Assembly (NCBI GenBank): GCA_937913075.1
Contig: CALEPU010000170.1
Span: 1-5,400, forward strand
Origin: an uncultured Clostridia bacterium
GTDB lineage: Bacteria > Bacillota > Clostridia > Christensenellales > CAG-138
Length of the DNA stretch: 5,400 nt
Direction of reading: 5' to 3'
A program made the position numbers and the translations under genes. Below the pieces are notes generated by a model. That model did not search any database. It was not told the origin of the DNA and worked only from the letters and a program-made list of their open reading frames with translations. This document shows positions 5,383-5,400 of the stretch, piece by piece (the first letter of the stretch is position 1; each line of letters begins with the position of its first letter).

Positions 5383-5400
5383 CCAGTGCGACATCCACAC

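Noticed and set aside
5218..5400. A 60-codon minus-strand open frame upstream of corA
   Set aside because: It runs through the proposed corA promoter and hairpins, is rich in Trp, Met and Cys, and has no ribosome binding site or recognisable domain.

Overview
The window looks like two pieces of DNA from different bacterial groups joined at about 4255-4285. The left piece (1 to about 4285) resembles a gut-type Bacillota/Clostridia genome. It has strong GGAGG-type ribosome binding sites, a textbook sigma-A promoter (TTGACA, 17 bp, TATAAT) and free use of ATA (Ile) and AGG/AGA (Arg) codons. The right piece (about 4255 to 5400) resembles Bacteroidota. Its CorA gene uses only CGN arginine codons, and a TAnnTTTG-type -7 box (TAACTTTG on the minus strand) lies upstream of the gene. 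These assignments come from reading signals and protein motifs, not from a database search.

Left piece, minus strand: a two-gene operon for alcohol/aldehyde redox chemistry. An iron-dependent alcohol dehydrogenase (2304-1099) comes first, followed 2 bp later by a class 3-type aldehyde dehydrogenase (1096 to beyond the left edge). The operon has a perfect consensus promoter at 2383-2355, with a palindrome just downstream of the expected transcription start that could be an operator. Together the two enzymes could convert alcohol to aldehyde to carboxylic acid, or run the first step in reverse.

Left piece, plus strand: a divergent transcription unit leaves the same 161-bp intergenic region from its own extended -10 promoter (2394-2422). 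Its leader carries a duplicated ribosome-binding-site/start cassette in which the first copy is a bare AUG-UAA start-stop. It encodes a two-helix membrane protein of unknown function (2466-3020). This overlaps by 4 bp a short-form Orn/Lys/Arg-type PLP decarboxylase (3017 onward), whose native sequence runs out at about 4285.

Right piece, minus strand: a CorA-type Mg2+/divalent metal channel (5157 to about 4255 native) that has lost its last few residues at the junction. Its leader of about 110 nt holds a small hairpin, a clear ribosome binding site and a plausible Bacteroidota promoter. The two broken genes converge tail to tail and share about 30 bp that reads sensibly as both proteins. A chimeric assembly joined at a short shared sequence is the simplest explanation, and the last 36 decarboxylase codons and last 11 corA codons should not be trusted. 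I found no RNA gene, CRISPR array, insertion sequence or convincing intrinsic terminator.
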